Source: an uncultured delta proteobacterium
GTDB taxonomy: Bacteria > Myxococcota_A > Polyangia > Polyangiales > Ga0077539
Assembly: GCA_903860995.1 (NCBI GenBank)
Contig: CAIOSS010000823.1
Coordinates: 1-8,369, forward strand
Length of the DNA: 8,369 bases
Direction: 5' to 3'
Position 1 is the first letter of the stretch; each line of letters begins with the position of its first letter. The notes beneath the pieces are model-generated. The model made no database searches. It was not told where the DNA came from and saw only the letters and a list, made by a program, of their open reading frames with translations. Made by a program: the position numbers and the translations under genes. Of the stretch, positions 1-6,221 are shown in pieces.

Positions 1-343
1 GCCCGACGCCTCGCTACGGCTCATCGCGACGCGCGCTCTGGCGGCCCGGCGCATCCCGGCGCTGTCTGGACCTGCCGCGCTGGCGCGGGTCGACGCGCGG
101 GCGAGCTGGTCCGAGCGCCTGCTGGCCGTGGAGGCGGTCGGCCGGTCCGCGGACGCGGCGGCCACGGAGGCGCTCGTCGAGGCGGCCCGGCGCGACCCCT
201 ACGGTTGGGTGCGGCGTGCGGCGGTGCGCCTGCTGCGCGAGCGTTCGGGCGCCTCCGTGGACGCCGCGCTGCGGGAGGTGCGCGACCATGACCCCGACCG
301 CGCCCTGCGGGACGAGGCGCTCGCGGTCCTGCGCGACCGCTGA
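1..343 (+). CDS. HEAT-repeat-like protein, C-terminal part (5' end outside window)
   Basis: The frame is open from base 2 to the TGA at 341-343 and encodes about 113 residues. The start lies upstream of the window, so the GTG at 128 is only an internal valine. The visible part is Ala/Arg/Leu-rich and has amphipathic helix pairs such as ATEALVEAARRDPYGWVRR, followed by AAVRLLRER and later RALRDEALAVLRDR. The D-P-x-x-x-V-R-x-x-A pattern is typical of HEAT or PBS-lyase-type HEAT repeats, which usually serve as protein-binding scaffolds. No catalytic motif is visible, and upstream domains cannot be judged. The stop codon lies 4 bases from the stop of the convergent lipoprotein gene on the other strand. 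Family assignment is by pattern only. Confidence 0.68.
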   Translation, partial: PDASLRLIATRALAARRIPALSGPAALARVDARASWSERLLAVEAVGRSADAAATEALVEAARRDPYGWVRRAAVRLLRERSGASVDAALREVRDHDPDRALRDEALAVLRDR

Positions 344-349
344 GCGGTC
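335..349. terminator. Possible bidirectional hairpin at a tail-to-tail junction
   Basis: GACCGC (335-340) and GCGGTC (344-349) are perfect inverted repeats around a 3-base loop, TGA, which is the stop codon of the rightward gene. The right arm overlaps the stop codon of the leftward gene (348-350). A hairpin here would serve both convergent transcripts. There is no T-tract on either side, so it is not a canonical intrinsic terminator, and a 6-bp GC stem can occur by chance in DNA this G+C-rich. Confidence 0.3.
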
Positions 350-1205
350 ACTCCGCGCGGACGCGAACGACCTGATCGAAGACCAGCGAGGCCCGGTTGA
401 TGCCGGCCATCGCGAAGGGGATCACCCGCAGCCGGTGGACCGAGATGGTGCCGCCCTGGCGCAGGAGCTCTCGCACCCGGTCGCCCTGGTGCCCATCGAG
501 GTCGAAGGTGCCGTCGTCGCGGGCGCCGCAAGACAGCGTGCCGGCCCCCTCGAAGACGACCGCGACGCGATCGCTGGAGGCCCCGCGCGCCCAGCGCAGC
601 GAGAGCCCGCCGCGCCTCGGGAGCACGACCGCCTGACCGCTCGGGAGGGGGAGGGCATCGTCGCCGAGCCGCAGGTTGGCGATGGGATCGGGCGGAGCGC
701 CGCTCACGTCGAAGGCCCCACGCTGGGTGACCGGGTCGCCCGCGCCGGTGAACTGCCACCCGCCCGCGGGCAGCTCCCCGTCGAGGCCGTAGACCACCCC
801 CGACACGACGTTCCAGAGGTCGGGCAGGCGGTGCGGCGCCATCCGGGCGACGAGCGCCTCGGCGCGCGCGTCGATGGCGCCCACGTCGAGCAGCTGCACC
901 TCAGCCTGCGTCGGGTCGGCCCCTTCACCCATCGATGCACGCTCGGTGCAGCCCGTGACCGCCGCGCTGGGCGGGGCCCCCACCAGCTCGGGCAGCGACT
1001 CGACGCGCACGCCCTGCGAGCGGAAGAAGCGCCCGCCCACGTGCACCCGGGCGCCGCTGCCGTCGCTGACCCGCTCGACGAACACGATGCCCTCGGAGTG
1101 AGCCGCGATGTCCGCGTCGAGCGCCACCTCGGGACCGGCGCCGGTGCAGCCGACGCCGATGGCCGCGAAGAGGCTGACCAACCAGGTTGAACGACAGAGC
1201 ACCAT
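348..1205 (-). CDS. Predicted lipoprotein of unknown function
   Basis: This encodes a 285-residue protein. Its N terminus is a short basic n-region, a hydrophobic core (residues 8-19) and a GVGC lipobox with the lipidated Cys at 20. It should therefore be cleaved by signal peptidase II; the +2 residue is Thr, which favours outer-membrane sorting if Lol rules apply. The mature part is beta-rich. It contains a VVSGVVYGLDGE stretch (134-144) and a C-terminal segment with L-S-L-R-W (201-205) and C-x-x-R-D-D-G-T-F (226-234), a style common in uncharacterised lipoproteins of Myxococcota. No enzyme motif is visible. The ATG at 1205 lacks a good Shine-Dalgarno but lies just downstream of a TATAAT box. 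The gene converges with the HEAT-like gene, with 4 bases between the stop codons. Its function is unknown to me. Confidence 0.75.
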   Translation of the reverse strand: MVLCRSTWLVSLFAAIGVGCTGAGPEVALDADIAAHSEGIVFVERVSDGSGARVHVGGRFFRSQGVRVESLPELVGAPPSAAVTGCTERASMGEGADPTQAEVQLLDVGAIDARAEALVARMAPHRLPDLWNVVSGVVYGLDGELPAGGWQFTGAGDPVTQRGAFDVSGAPPDPIANLRLGDDALPLPSGQAVVLPRRGGLSLRWARGASSDRVAVVFEGAGTLSCGARDDGTFDLDGHQGDRVRELLRQGGTISVHRLRVIPFAMAGINRASLVFDQVVRVRAE

Positions 1206-1298
1206 CAGCGATTCCGATTATAGGGACGGAACCCCGGCCGAGGCAACGAGTCTCCATGGTCTGCGAGGCCTCCCCGGCCCCGGCTCATCCGTGCTTCG
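1206..1298. other. Divergent intergenic region between the lipoprotein gene and nagZ
   Basis: This 93-bp region separates the divergent starts at 1205 and 1299. It contains the leftward TATAAT promoter. On the nagZ side I see no convincing -10/-35 pair, operator palindrome or RNA structure. The right half (1261-1298) is a C/G-rich stretch without A/T-rich elements. Confidence 0.6.
1217..1246 (-). promoter_or_regulatory. Sigma-70-like promoter for the lipoprotein gene at 1205
   Basis: On the minus strand a perfect TATAAT (1217-1222) is preceded at 18 bp by TTGCCT (1241-1246), a 4/6 match to TTGACA. A perfect -10 box is rare in DNA this G+C-rich. Transcription would start near 1210, only about 5 bases before the ATG at 1205, so the message would be nearly leaderless. 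The element sits in the 93-bp divergent region shared with nagZ (1206-1298), where I found no convincing promoter for nagZ itself. Confidence 0.55.
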
Positions 1299-2420
1299 AT
1301 GCGGGGCATGGACTCCCACGACCTCGCCGCGGGCGCCGTGCTCGTCGGCGGATTCGACGGCCCCGCGCTCCCGTCGATCATCCTCGACCGCCTCGCCGAC
1401 GGCCGCCTCGCGGGAGTCATCTACTTCCGCCGAAACATCGTCGACGCCGCCCAGGTGCGCGACCTCTGCGCCGCCGCGCTGGCCGCGTCCGCGCTCCCCC
1501 CCATCATCGCGCTCGACCAGGAGGGCGGCCGCGTGACCCGCCTGCGCGACCCGGTCATCGCCCTGCCCACCGCGCGGACCCTCGGCGCGCTCGACGACCC
1601 CGGGCTCACCCGCGACCTCCACCGCGCCCTCGCCGAGGAGCTCGCGGCCGTCGGCGTCAACCTCGACCTCGCGCCCGTGTGCGACGTTGACAGCAACCCC
1701 GCCAACCCGGTCATCGGCGACCGGGCCTTCGGGCGCACCGCGGCCGTCGTCTCCCGCCACGCCGTCGCCGCGATCGACGGGCTCCACGCTGGCGCCGTGC
1801 TCGCGTGCGCCAAGCACTTCCCCGGGCACGGCGACACGGCGACGGACAGCCACCACGAGCTCCCGGTGCTGCCCCACGGCCTCGATCGCCTGGAGGCCGT
1901 CGAGCTCGCGCCCTTCCGCGCGGCCGTCGCCGCGGGGGTCGACGCCGTGATGACCGCGCACGTCCGCTTCGACGCGCTCGATGCGAGCGTGCCGGCGACC
2001 CTCTCCCGCGCCGTCATGACCGCGCTGCTGCGCGCCGACGTCGCGGCGGGCGCCGACGTGGTGGTGGTCTCCGACGACCTCCTCATGCGGGCCGTGAGCG
2101 ACCGCTGGCCCGTGGAGGAGTCCGCCCTGCTCGCCGTCGACGCGGGCTGCGACCTGCTGCTGGTGTGCAGCGACCCGGAGGCCCAGGAGCGGGCCCGCCT
2201 CGCGCTCGCGGCGCGCTCCCGCGTGGATGCCGCGTTCGCCGCCCGCCTCGGGGAGGCCGCCGCCCGCGTCGTTCGCCTGCGCGCGCGGATCACGCCCCGC
2301 ATCGTCCCCGCGGCGGAGCTCGCGGCGCTCTGGCATCGACCGTCCCGGGGCGCGCTGCTCGCCCGCCTCGCTTCGCTGCAGGGCCCTCCGGCGGGCGTCG
2401 ACCCCACCGAACGGACCTGA
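1299..2420 (+). CDS. nagZ: Beta-N-acetylhexosaminidase (glycoside hydrolase family 3), NagZ
   Basis: This is a 373-residue single-domain GH3 enzyme. NagZ removes N-acetylglucosamine from 1,6-anhydroMurNAc muropeptides in the cytoplasm during peptidoglycan recycling. All family landmarks are present. These are DQEGGRV (73-79), NLDLAPVCDV (121-130), NPVIGDRAFG (136-145) and KHFPGHGDT (172-180). The DSH of the mobile loop (183-185) carries the Asp-His acid/base pair, VMTAH is at 217-221, and the nucleophile Asp259 lies in SDDLLM. There is no signal peptide, as expected for NagZ. The length is slightly above the roughly 340 residues usual for the family, because of a C-terminal extension of about 50 residues. 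The start is uncertain: the ATGs at 1299 and 1308 are both possible and neither has a well-spaced Shine-Dalgarno. The gene stands alone and ends 6 bases from the convergent lipoprotein gene. Confidence 0.93.
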   Translation: MRGMDSHDLAAGAVLVGGFDGPALPSIILDRLADGRLAGVIYFRRNIVDAAQVRDLCAAALAASALPPIIALDQEGGRVTRLRDPVIALPTARTLGALDDPGLTRDLHRALAEELAAVGVNLDLAPVCDVDSNPANPVIGDRAFGRTAAVVSRHAVAAIDGLHAGAVLACAKHFPGHGDTATDSHHELPVLPHGLDRLEAVELAPFRAAVAAGVDAVMTAHVRFDALDASVPATLSRAVMTALLRADVAAGADVVVVSDDLLMRAVSDRWPVEESALLAVDAGCDLLLVCSDPEAQERARLALAARSRVDAAFAARLGEAAARVVRLRARITPRIVPAAELAALWHRPSRGALLARLASLQGPPAGVDPTERT

Positions 2421-2426
2421 ACCCCG

Positions 2427-3272
2427 TCAGCGGACCACGCGAAAGGTCGCCCAGCTCAGCGTGTTGGGGAACACCCGCACGCTCAGCTCGGACGGCGTCG
2501 TCGTGGCGCCCGGTACCTGCACCCGCAAGGTCACGGTCGAGCCCCGCTCCTCGTCTCCTGCGGGGACGTTGAGCACCAGCGCGAAGCCGCGTCGGCCGGT
2601 GCCTGCGACGGAGGGGGTGAGCTGTCCGGGGATGCCGTCGTTGTCGTAGAACGACGTCGACGCCGCGCTCGCGACGACCACCGCCCCGGCCACGCCGACG
2701 CTCGGGTCGGTCGCCTCAGAGATGGTCACCGCCACGTGGCCGAGGTCGGCCGAGGGTGCGCCCCCCTGGCCCGCGACCGCCTCGAGCACGCGCTCGGAGC
2801 CGTAGGTGTCGAGCGTCACGCTCCCGCCGCCCGCGCGCACGTCGCGGTAGGCCCCGAAGGTCGCGCGCCCCGGCGGGATGGCGCGCACGCCGATGACGGC
2901 CACGCCCCCGTCGGCGAGCGTCGGGAGCACCCCCACGAGGGCGAAGGTGCCGTCGGCGTTGGTCGTCGAGGTCACCAGCGGATCGTCGACGGCGCGGATG
3001 GTCCATCCGGCAGCGCCCGCGCGGGAGACCGTCGCGGTGGGCGGGATCTGGTCGAGCACGGTCACCGTGCCGGCGACGTTGTAGCGCCCGAGCGGCACGT
3101 CGACGGCCACCCCGCCGCTGTCGCCCGGGGTCACCCCGCCGCCGCCGGCGATGGCGGGGTTCGCCCCCGCGCACGACGCCCCGTCGGGGCAGGGCAGGGC
3201 TGGCGGCCGGGCGGGTGTGGCCTCGCAGCCGAGCGCGAAACCCAGGAGCAGCACGACGTCGTTCGCACGCAT
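2427..3272 (-). CDS. Predicted lipoprotein with two carboxypeptidase-regulatory-like repeats
   Basis: This encodes 281 residues. The frame stays open upstream, but those 58 residues are Arg-rich noise. The ATG at 3272 gives a clean signal peptide (MRANDVVLLLGFALGC, lipidated Cys16) and has AGGG 8 bases upstream. A short Cys/Gly/Pro-rich linker (17-55) with C28 and C34 follows. A beta domain comes next, containing NVAGTVTVLD and ending TTNADGTFALVGVLP (103-117), the typical end of a carboxypeptidase-regulatory/CNA-B-like fold. A second, weaker copy covers about 178-255, with GRRGFALVLNVPAGD (227-240) in the matching place. Such domains are structural or adhesive modules on secreted proteins, so an outer-membrane surface role is likely. 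It is probably the last gene of the leftward cluster, 55 bases downstream of the zinc-ribbon gene. Its exact function is unknown. Confidence 0.72.
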   Translation of the reverse strand: MRANDVVLLLGFALGCEATPARPPALPCPDGASCAGANPAIAGGGGVTPGDSGGVAVDVPLGRYNVAGTVTVLDQIPPTATVSRAGAAGWTIRAVDDPLVTSTTNADGTFALVGVLPTLADGGVAVIGVRAIPPGRATFGAYRDVRAGGGSVTLDTYGSERVLEAVAGQGGAPSADLGHVAVTISEATDPSVGVAGAVVVASAASTSFYDNDGIPGQLTPSVAGTGRRGFALVLNVPAGDEERGSTVTLRVQVPGATTTPSELSVRVFPNTLSWATFRVVR

Positions 3273-3327
3273 GCAATGGACCCTAGCGCAAGCGCCACGG
3301 CGCGTCCCGATTCGCGCAAGCCGCAGG

Positions 3328-4080
3328 TCAGAGCCGCCCCTCGCGCCGCCGCGCAGACATCGCCTCGAACTCCTCGTCGACCCGCGCGCGCGCCTCGGCG
3401 CCGGGGTCCGACGGCGAGACCCGCACGCCCGTGCGCTCGCTCGCACTCACCCCTTGAAACGCGTACTGCAACAGCCCGTCGCCGTTGACCTCGAGCTGCG
3501 CCCGCCCCCGCTCGCTCATCGCCGAGAGCAGCCGGTCGGCGTCGCGCAGCGGGAGCTGGAGGTTGTGCGCCACCTCGGTCGTCGTCAGCACGCCCTTGCG
3601 CGAGGCCGCCATCGCGAGGATCGCCTGCTCGGACGCGGCGTCCTTCGCCTGCACCCCGTGATCGCGGAGGCGTCGGCTCGCGGACATGAGCAGCAGGGCC
3701 GTGAGGGCCGCGATGCCGCCCAGGACGACGCCCGTCCCGAAGCCCACCCACGCCGACACGCTCAGCGCCGCCGCCACCAGCGCCACGACCACGCCGACCA
3801 GGCCGCCGAAGGCCACCCCCCCGAGGAGCACGGCCCACGCGAGCACGCCGGTGAGCACGCCGCCGACCCGGTGCGCCGAGCCCACGAGGTTGAGGGGCAC
3901 TCCCGAGAGCGGGCCCCGCGTGGCCCCGCAGCCCGAGCAGACCACCGTACCGCCGCGGACGAGCGTGGGCGCCGCCTGCCCGCAGCGCTCGCAGTTGCTG
4001 GTGTAGTGGGCGCGGCCGCAGTGGCCGCAAACGAGCTCGCCGGGGGGCATCGGGGCGCCGCAGACCGTGCACTGCTTCAT
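3328..4080 (-). CDS. Double zinc-ribbon membrane protein with winged-helix-like C terminus
   Basis: This encodes 250 residues from the ATG at 4080 (MKQCTVCG). An in-frame ATG at 4092 would add only four residues, and neither start has a well-spaced Shine-Dalgarno. The N terminus has two Cys4 zinc ribbons: C4-x2-C7 with C18-x2-C21, and C30-x2-C33 with C48-x2-C51. A Gly/Val/Ala-rich hydrophobic region (about 72-133) follows, enough for two or three membrane helices. The cytoplasmic-looking C-terminal segment (about 148-210) reads like a winged helix. It has a recognition-helix-like VLTTTEVAHNLQLPLRDADRLL and a wing ending LLQYAFQGV. The tail is charged (EEFEAMSARRREGRL). Related layouts are generally unannotated membrane proteins, sometimes suspected regulators. 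The gene lies 38 bases downstream of the Nudix gene and 55 bases upstream of the lipoprotein gene, so the three are probably co-transcribed. Domain order is clear; function is not known. Confidence 0.78.
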   Translation of the reverse strand: MKQCTVCGAPMPPGELVCGHCGRAHYTSNCERCGQAAPTLVRGGTVVCSGCGATRGPLSGVPLNLVGSAHRVGGVLTGVLAWAVLLGGVAFGGLVGVVVALVAAALSVSAWVGFGTGVVLGGIAALTALLLMSASRRLRDHGVQAKDAASEQAILAMAASRKGVLTTTEVAHNLQLPLRDADRLLSAMSERGRAQLEVNGDGLLQYAFQGVSASERTGVRVSPSDPGAEARARVDEEFEAMSARRREGRL

Positions 4081-4118
4081 CTCTCGACCCATAGGGACGA
4101 TGGCGCCCGGGCGCACCC

Positions 4119-4535
4119 TCAACCGTCGACGCCGAGCAAGCGGGCCATCGAGGCCTCGTCCGCCGGGGTGAAGGGGTAGCGCTCGAAGTCCGACGAGCTC
4201 ACCCACTCGAAGGCGCTGACCGCCGCGGCCCGGAGGCCGTCGCCGCGGAGGTCGCAGTCGTAGAGGTGCAGGTCGACCGCGTAGGTCTCGTAGGTGTGGG
4301 TGACGAAGGAGATGAGCGCGCCGACGTCGATGTCGGCGTCGAGCCGGTGGCGCAGCTCGCGGCGGAGCGCCTCGGCGTCGGTCTCGCCCTCCTCGACCCT
4401 GCCGCCGGGAAACTCCCAGAGCAGCGGGAGCACCGCCGAGGGGCGCCGCTGCGTGATGAGGTACCGGCCGTCGCGCTCGATCACGGCAGCGACGACCCGG
4501 ATGGTGCGCAGGGTGGGGGGGAGGGACGTCGCCAT
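4119..4535 (-). CDS. MutT-like Nudix protein with a degenerate Nudix box
   Basis: This encodes 138 residues with the fold signature of MutT (8-oxo-dGTP diphosphatase, which cleans oxidised nucleotides). That signature is RVVAAVIERDGRYLITQRR (13-31), LWEFPGGRVEEGET (39-52), a beta strand with TYETYAVDLHLYDC (81-94), FEWVSSSDFERYPFTPAD (109-126) and a C-terminal helix. The Nudix box should read G-x5-E-x7-R-E-U-x-E-E-x-G-U. Here G45, E51, R59, E60 and L61 are in place, but the two following glutamates are His63 and Arg64, and the Gly is Asp66. I checked this on the DNA (codons CAC CGG). Those two Glu are main metal ligands in MutT, so activity may be lost or changed. The ATG at 4535 has no Shine-Dalgarno but a weak promoter just upstream. 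It is the first gene of the leftward cluster. Confidence 0.82.
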   Translation of the reverse strand: MATSLPPTLRTIRVVAAVIERDGRYLITQRRPSAVLPLLWEFPGGRVEEGETDAEALRRELRHRLDADIDVGALISFVTHTYETYAVDLHLYDCDLRGDGLRAAAVSAFEWVSSSDFERYPFTPADEASMARLLGVDG

Positions 4536-4543
4536 GGCGCAAC

Positions 4544-4573
4544 ATGCTACGGGAGCGCTGACGCGATGGACAA
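4544..4573 (-). promoter_or_regulatory. Possible promoter for the Nudix gene cluster
   Basis: On the minus strand TTGTCC (4568-4573) and TAGCAT (4544-4549) are separated by 18 bp. Each matches the sigma-70 consensus at 4 of 6 positions. Transcription would begin within a few bases of the ATG at 4535, making the message effectively leaderless. That fits the absence of a Shine-Dalgarno there. The match is modest and could be chance. Confidence 0.33.
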
Positions 4574-4591
4574 TCCACTTCGTCGTTGCCC

Positions 4592-4621
4592 TTGCGACGG
4601 TGGGCCCGCGCCCTCTACCCT
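4592..4621 (+). promoter_or_regulatory. Possible promoter for the rightward three-gene operon
   Basis: TTGCGA (4592-4597, 4/6 match to -35) and TACCCT (4616-4621, 3/6 match to -10) are spaced by 18 bp in the 99-bp divergent region. Transcription would begin near 4628, about 7 bases before the GTG at 4635. This is weak evidence, supported mainly by position and by the similar short-leader layout of the other two proposed promoters in the window. Confidence 0.22.
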
Positions 4622-4634
4622 GCGCGCCGTTCCA

Positions 4635-6221
4635 GTGAGCGCCACCGCACCGTCCCCGGAGTCCCTGCGTCCTCGGCCCGACGGTGGCGCCGCCGTGCTC
4701 TTCGTCGGCGGCTCGCGGGCCGACCGCGTCCGCCGCGTCGACGACCTCGCGCGCGACCTCGCCCTCGGCCCCGACGCGCCCCTCGTCGTGCGGCTCCGCC
4801 CCGGCGACGCCCCCGGGCAGGACATCGTCGGTCGCATCCACGACGCAGTGGAGTCCGCCCTCACCCGCGTCCGCGCGCCCGGTGGCCTCTACGACGACCG
4901 CGGGGGCGGCCTGCTGCGGCACCTCGGGGGCTGGATCTTCCGCGCGCGCACCGTCGGCCTCCCCGGCCTGGTGGTGGTGGTCGACGAGCTGCAGCGCCAC
5001 GTCGACCGCCGCGGCCGCGCGGGCGCCGACGACGCCTCCGCCGAGCTCTCCGCGCTGCTCTCCGCGTGCTCCGGCCGCGCGCTCACGGTCGTCGCATCGT
5101 CCGCGGCCTCCTCCGCCGCGGGCTCCCCCGCGCTGCCGGCACAGCTCTGCGAGGGCTTCACCCACCAGGTCAGCCTCGGCGCTCCCCCGACGGTCACCCG
5201 CGACCCGGGCTCGCTCGTCACCGCCCTCGCGGGTCGCTCCTTCGGCCCGGAGGCCCTCACCCGCGCCATCTTCGGCTGGCTCGACCTCCCCGACCCCACC
5301 GACGCGCGCGTCGACGACGACACCGTCGTGGTGTTCTCGTCACCCCTCACGCCGCCCCTCGTCCCAGAGCCCGCCGCCCTCGAGTGGACCAGCGCGGTCG
5401 AGGCGCCCCTGGCCTCCCCCTCGATTCCCCCGTCGGCGGCCGCGGTCGACGCCGCCGAGATCGCCCGCTGGCGCAACATCCTCGCCACCTCGGTGCGGGT
5501 CACCGCGCTCCTCCCCGAGGTGCGCGCCCTGCGCTCGCACCCGCCGGCCGACCGCGACACCTTCGTCGCCCGCTTCGTCGCGGGGCCGATGAACCTCCCG
5601 GCCATGCGCGACACCCTCGCGCGCGGCTCTTCGCTGGGCGCGCCGTCGCCCCGGATGGAGCTCGCGACCCGTGTCGCGCTCGGGCAGCTGCGCGCGGCGT
5701 GGGCGGCGGTGCGCGGCGAGCCCGACGAGCCGGCGAGCTGGTCCGCCCGGCTGCGCCGCGTGGCCGAGGAGGAGGGCGCTCGCGCGTCGGCGTGGTGGGT
5801 TCTCCCGGGGCTGCGCGTCGACCTCATGGCGCGGCTGGAATCGCGGGTGCTCGCGCCGCTCGGGTTTCGACGGGTCGCCGGGGGCGTGACCCGCTCCCTC
5901 GCCGCGGCCCCCACGATCATGCAGCCGTCGGCGCGGGTGGCCCTCGGAGACTCCGAGGCGACGCGGCTCGCGACCTACGCGCTCGCCCTCTCCGAGCCCG
6001 GCTCCCTGGAGGACGCCGTGGTGCGCGCCGAGCACAACACCCTGGCCGCGATGCGCTCGTACGCCGGCGGATTCAGCGGGCGCACGGCGGTGCTGGTGAT
6101 GGCGGACGTCGGCGCGGCGGAGCCCGACCGCGCGCACGACCCGAGGGCCCTGGGCGGTGGGTGTCCCTTCGCGGAACTCGTCCCGTGGGGGCTCTACACC
6201 TTCGGGGGAAACGAACCATGA
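4635..6221 (+). CDS. Unrecognised protein with Walker-B-like motif (degenerate P-loop NTPase?)
   Basis: This encodes 528 residues from the GTG at 4635. An in-frame ATG at 4566 is less likely: the 23 codons between them (AAT, CCA, CTT, CGT, CCT and others) lack the G/C third-position bias that starts sharply at the GTG. I do not recognise the family. Residues 111-118 (GLVVVVDE) look like a Walker B strand with a catalytic-type Asp-Glu. Residues 150-156 (LTVVASS) look like a sensor-1 strand, as in AAA-type or STAND-type ATPases. Where a Walker A should be (20-32) there is only VLFVGGSRADRVR, lacking the GK[ST]. A Pro/Ala-rich linker (about 238-272) leads to a mostly helical C-terminal half, including a WSARLRRVAEEEGARASAWW segment (369-388). 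There is no signal peptide or membrane helix, so it is probably cytoplasmic. Its stop overlaps the formyltransferase ATG (ATGA), so the two are translationally coupled. Confidence 0.72.
   Translation: MSATAPSPESLRPRPDGGAAVLFVGGSRADRVRRVDDLARDLALGPDAPLVVRLRPGDAPGQDIVGRIHDAVESALTRVRAPGGLYDDRGGGLLRHLGGWIFRARTVGLPGLVVVVDELQRHVDRRGRAGADDASAELSALLSACSGRALTVVASSAASSAAGSPALPAQLCEGFTHQVSLGAPPTVTRDPGSLVTALAGRSFGPEALTRAIFGWLDLPDPTDARVDDDTVVVFSSPLTPPLVPEPAALEWTSAVEAPLASPSIPPSAAAVDAAEIARWRNILATSVRVTALLPEVRALRSHPPADRDTFVARFVAGPMNLPAMRDTLARGSSLGAPSPRMELATRVALGQLRAAWAAVRGEPDEPASWSARLRRVAEEEGARASAWWVLPGLRVDLMARLESRVLAPLGFRRVAGGVTRSLAAAPTIMQPSARVALGDSEATRLATYALALSEPGSLEDAVVRAEHNTLAAMRSYAGGFSGRTAVLVMADVGAAEPDRAHDPRALGGGCPFAELVPWGLYTFGGNEP

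Larger units (their letters stand above)
4536..4634. other. Divergent intergenic region between the Nudix cluster and the rightward operon
   Basis: This 99-bp region lies between the starts at 4535 and 4635. Its composition is visibly less G+C-biased at codon-third positions than the flanking genes, supporting its non-coding status and the GTG start at 4635. It holds the two weak promoter candidates, which face away from each other. I see no clear operator palindrome. Confidence 0.55.

Noticed and set aside
1218..2336. Long open frame on the minus strand opposite nagZ.
   Set aside because: It lies antisense to an intact GH3 enzyme with all catalytic motifs, and has Gly/Arg/Asp-rich composition with no recognisable domain.
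3285..3303. Short GC inverted repeats (GCGCC-AC-GGCGC and GCGC-AA-GCGC) between the zinc-ribbon and lipoprotein genes.
   Set aside because: Loops of two bases and stems of four to five G/C pairs are expected by chance at this composition, and there is no T-tract, so I do not call a terminator.
3273..3446. N-terminal extension of the second lipoprotein by 58 residues to an upstream ATG.
   Set aside because: The added residues are Arg/Ser-rich and overlap the 3' end of the zinc-ribbon gene. The ATG at 3272 gives a proper signal peptide and lipobox with AGGG upstream.
4586..6217. The formyltransferase reading frame stays open upstream for about 1.6 kb, suggesting a giant fusion protein.
   Set aside because: The upstream translation is almost only Arg, Pro, Ala and Gly, overlaps the better-supported 528-residue gene in another frame, and the canonical Fmt N terminus begins at the ATG at 6218.
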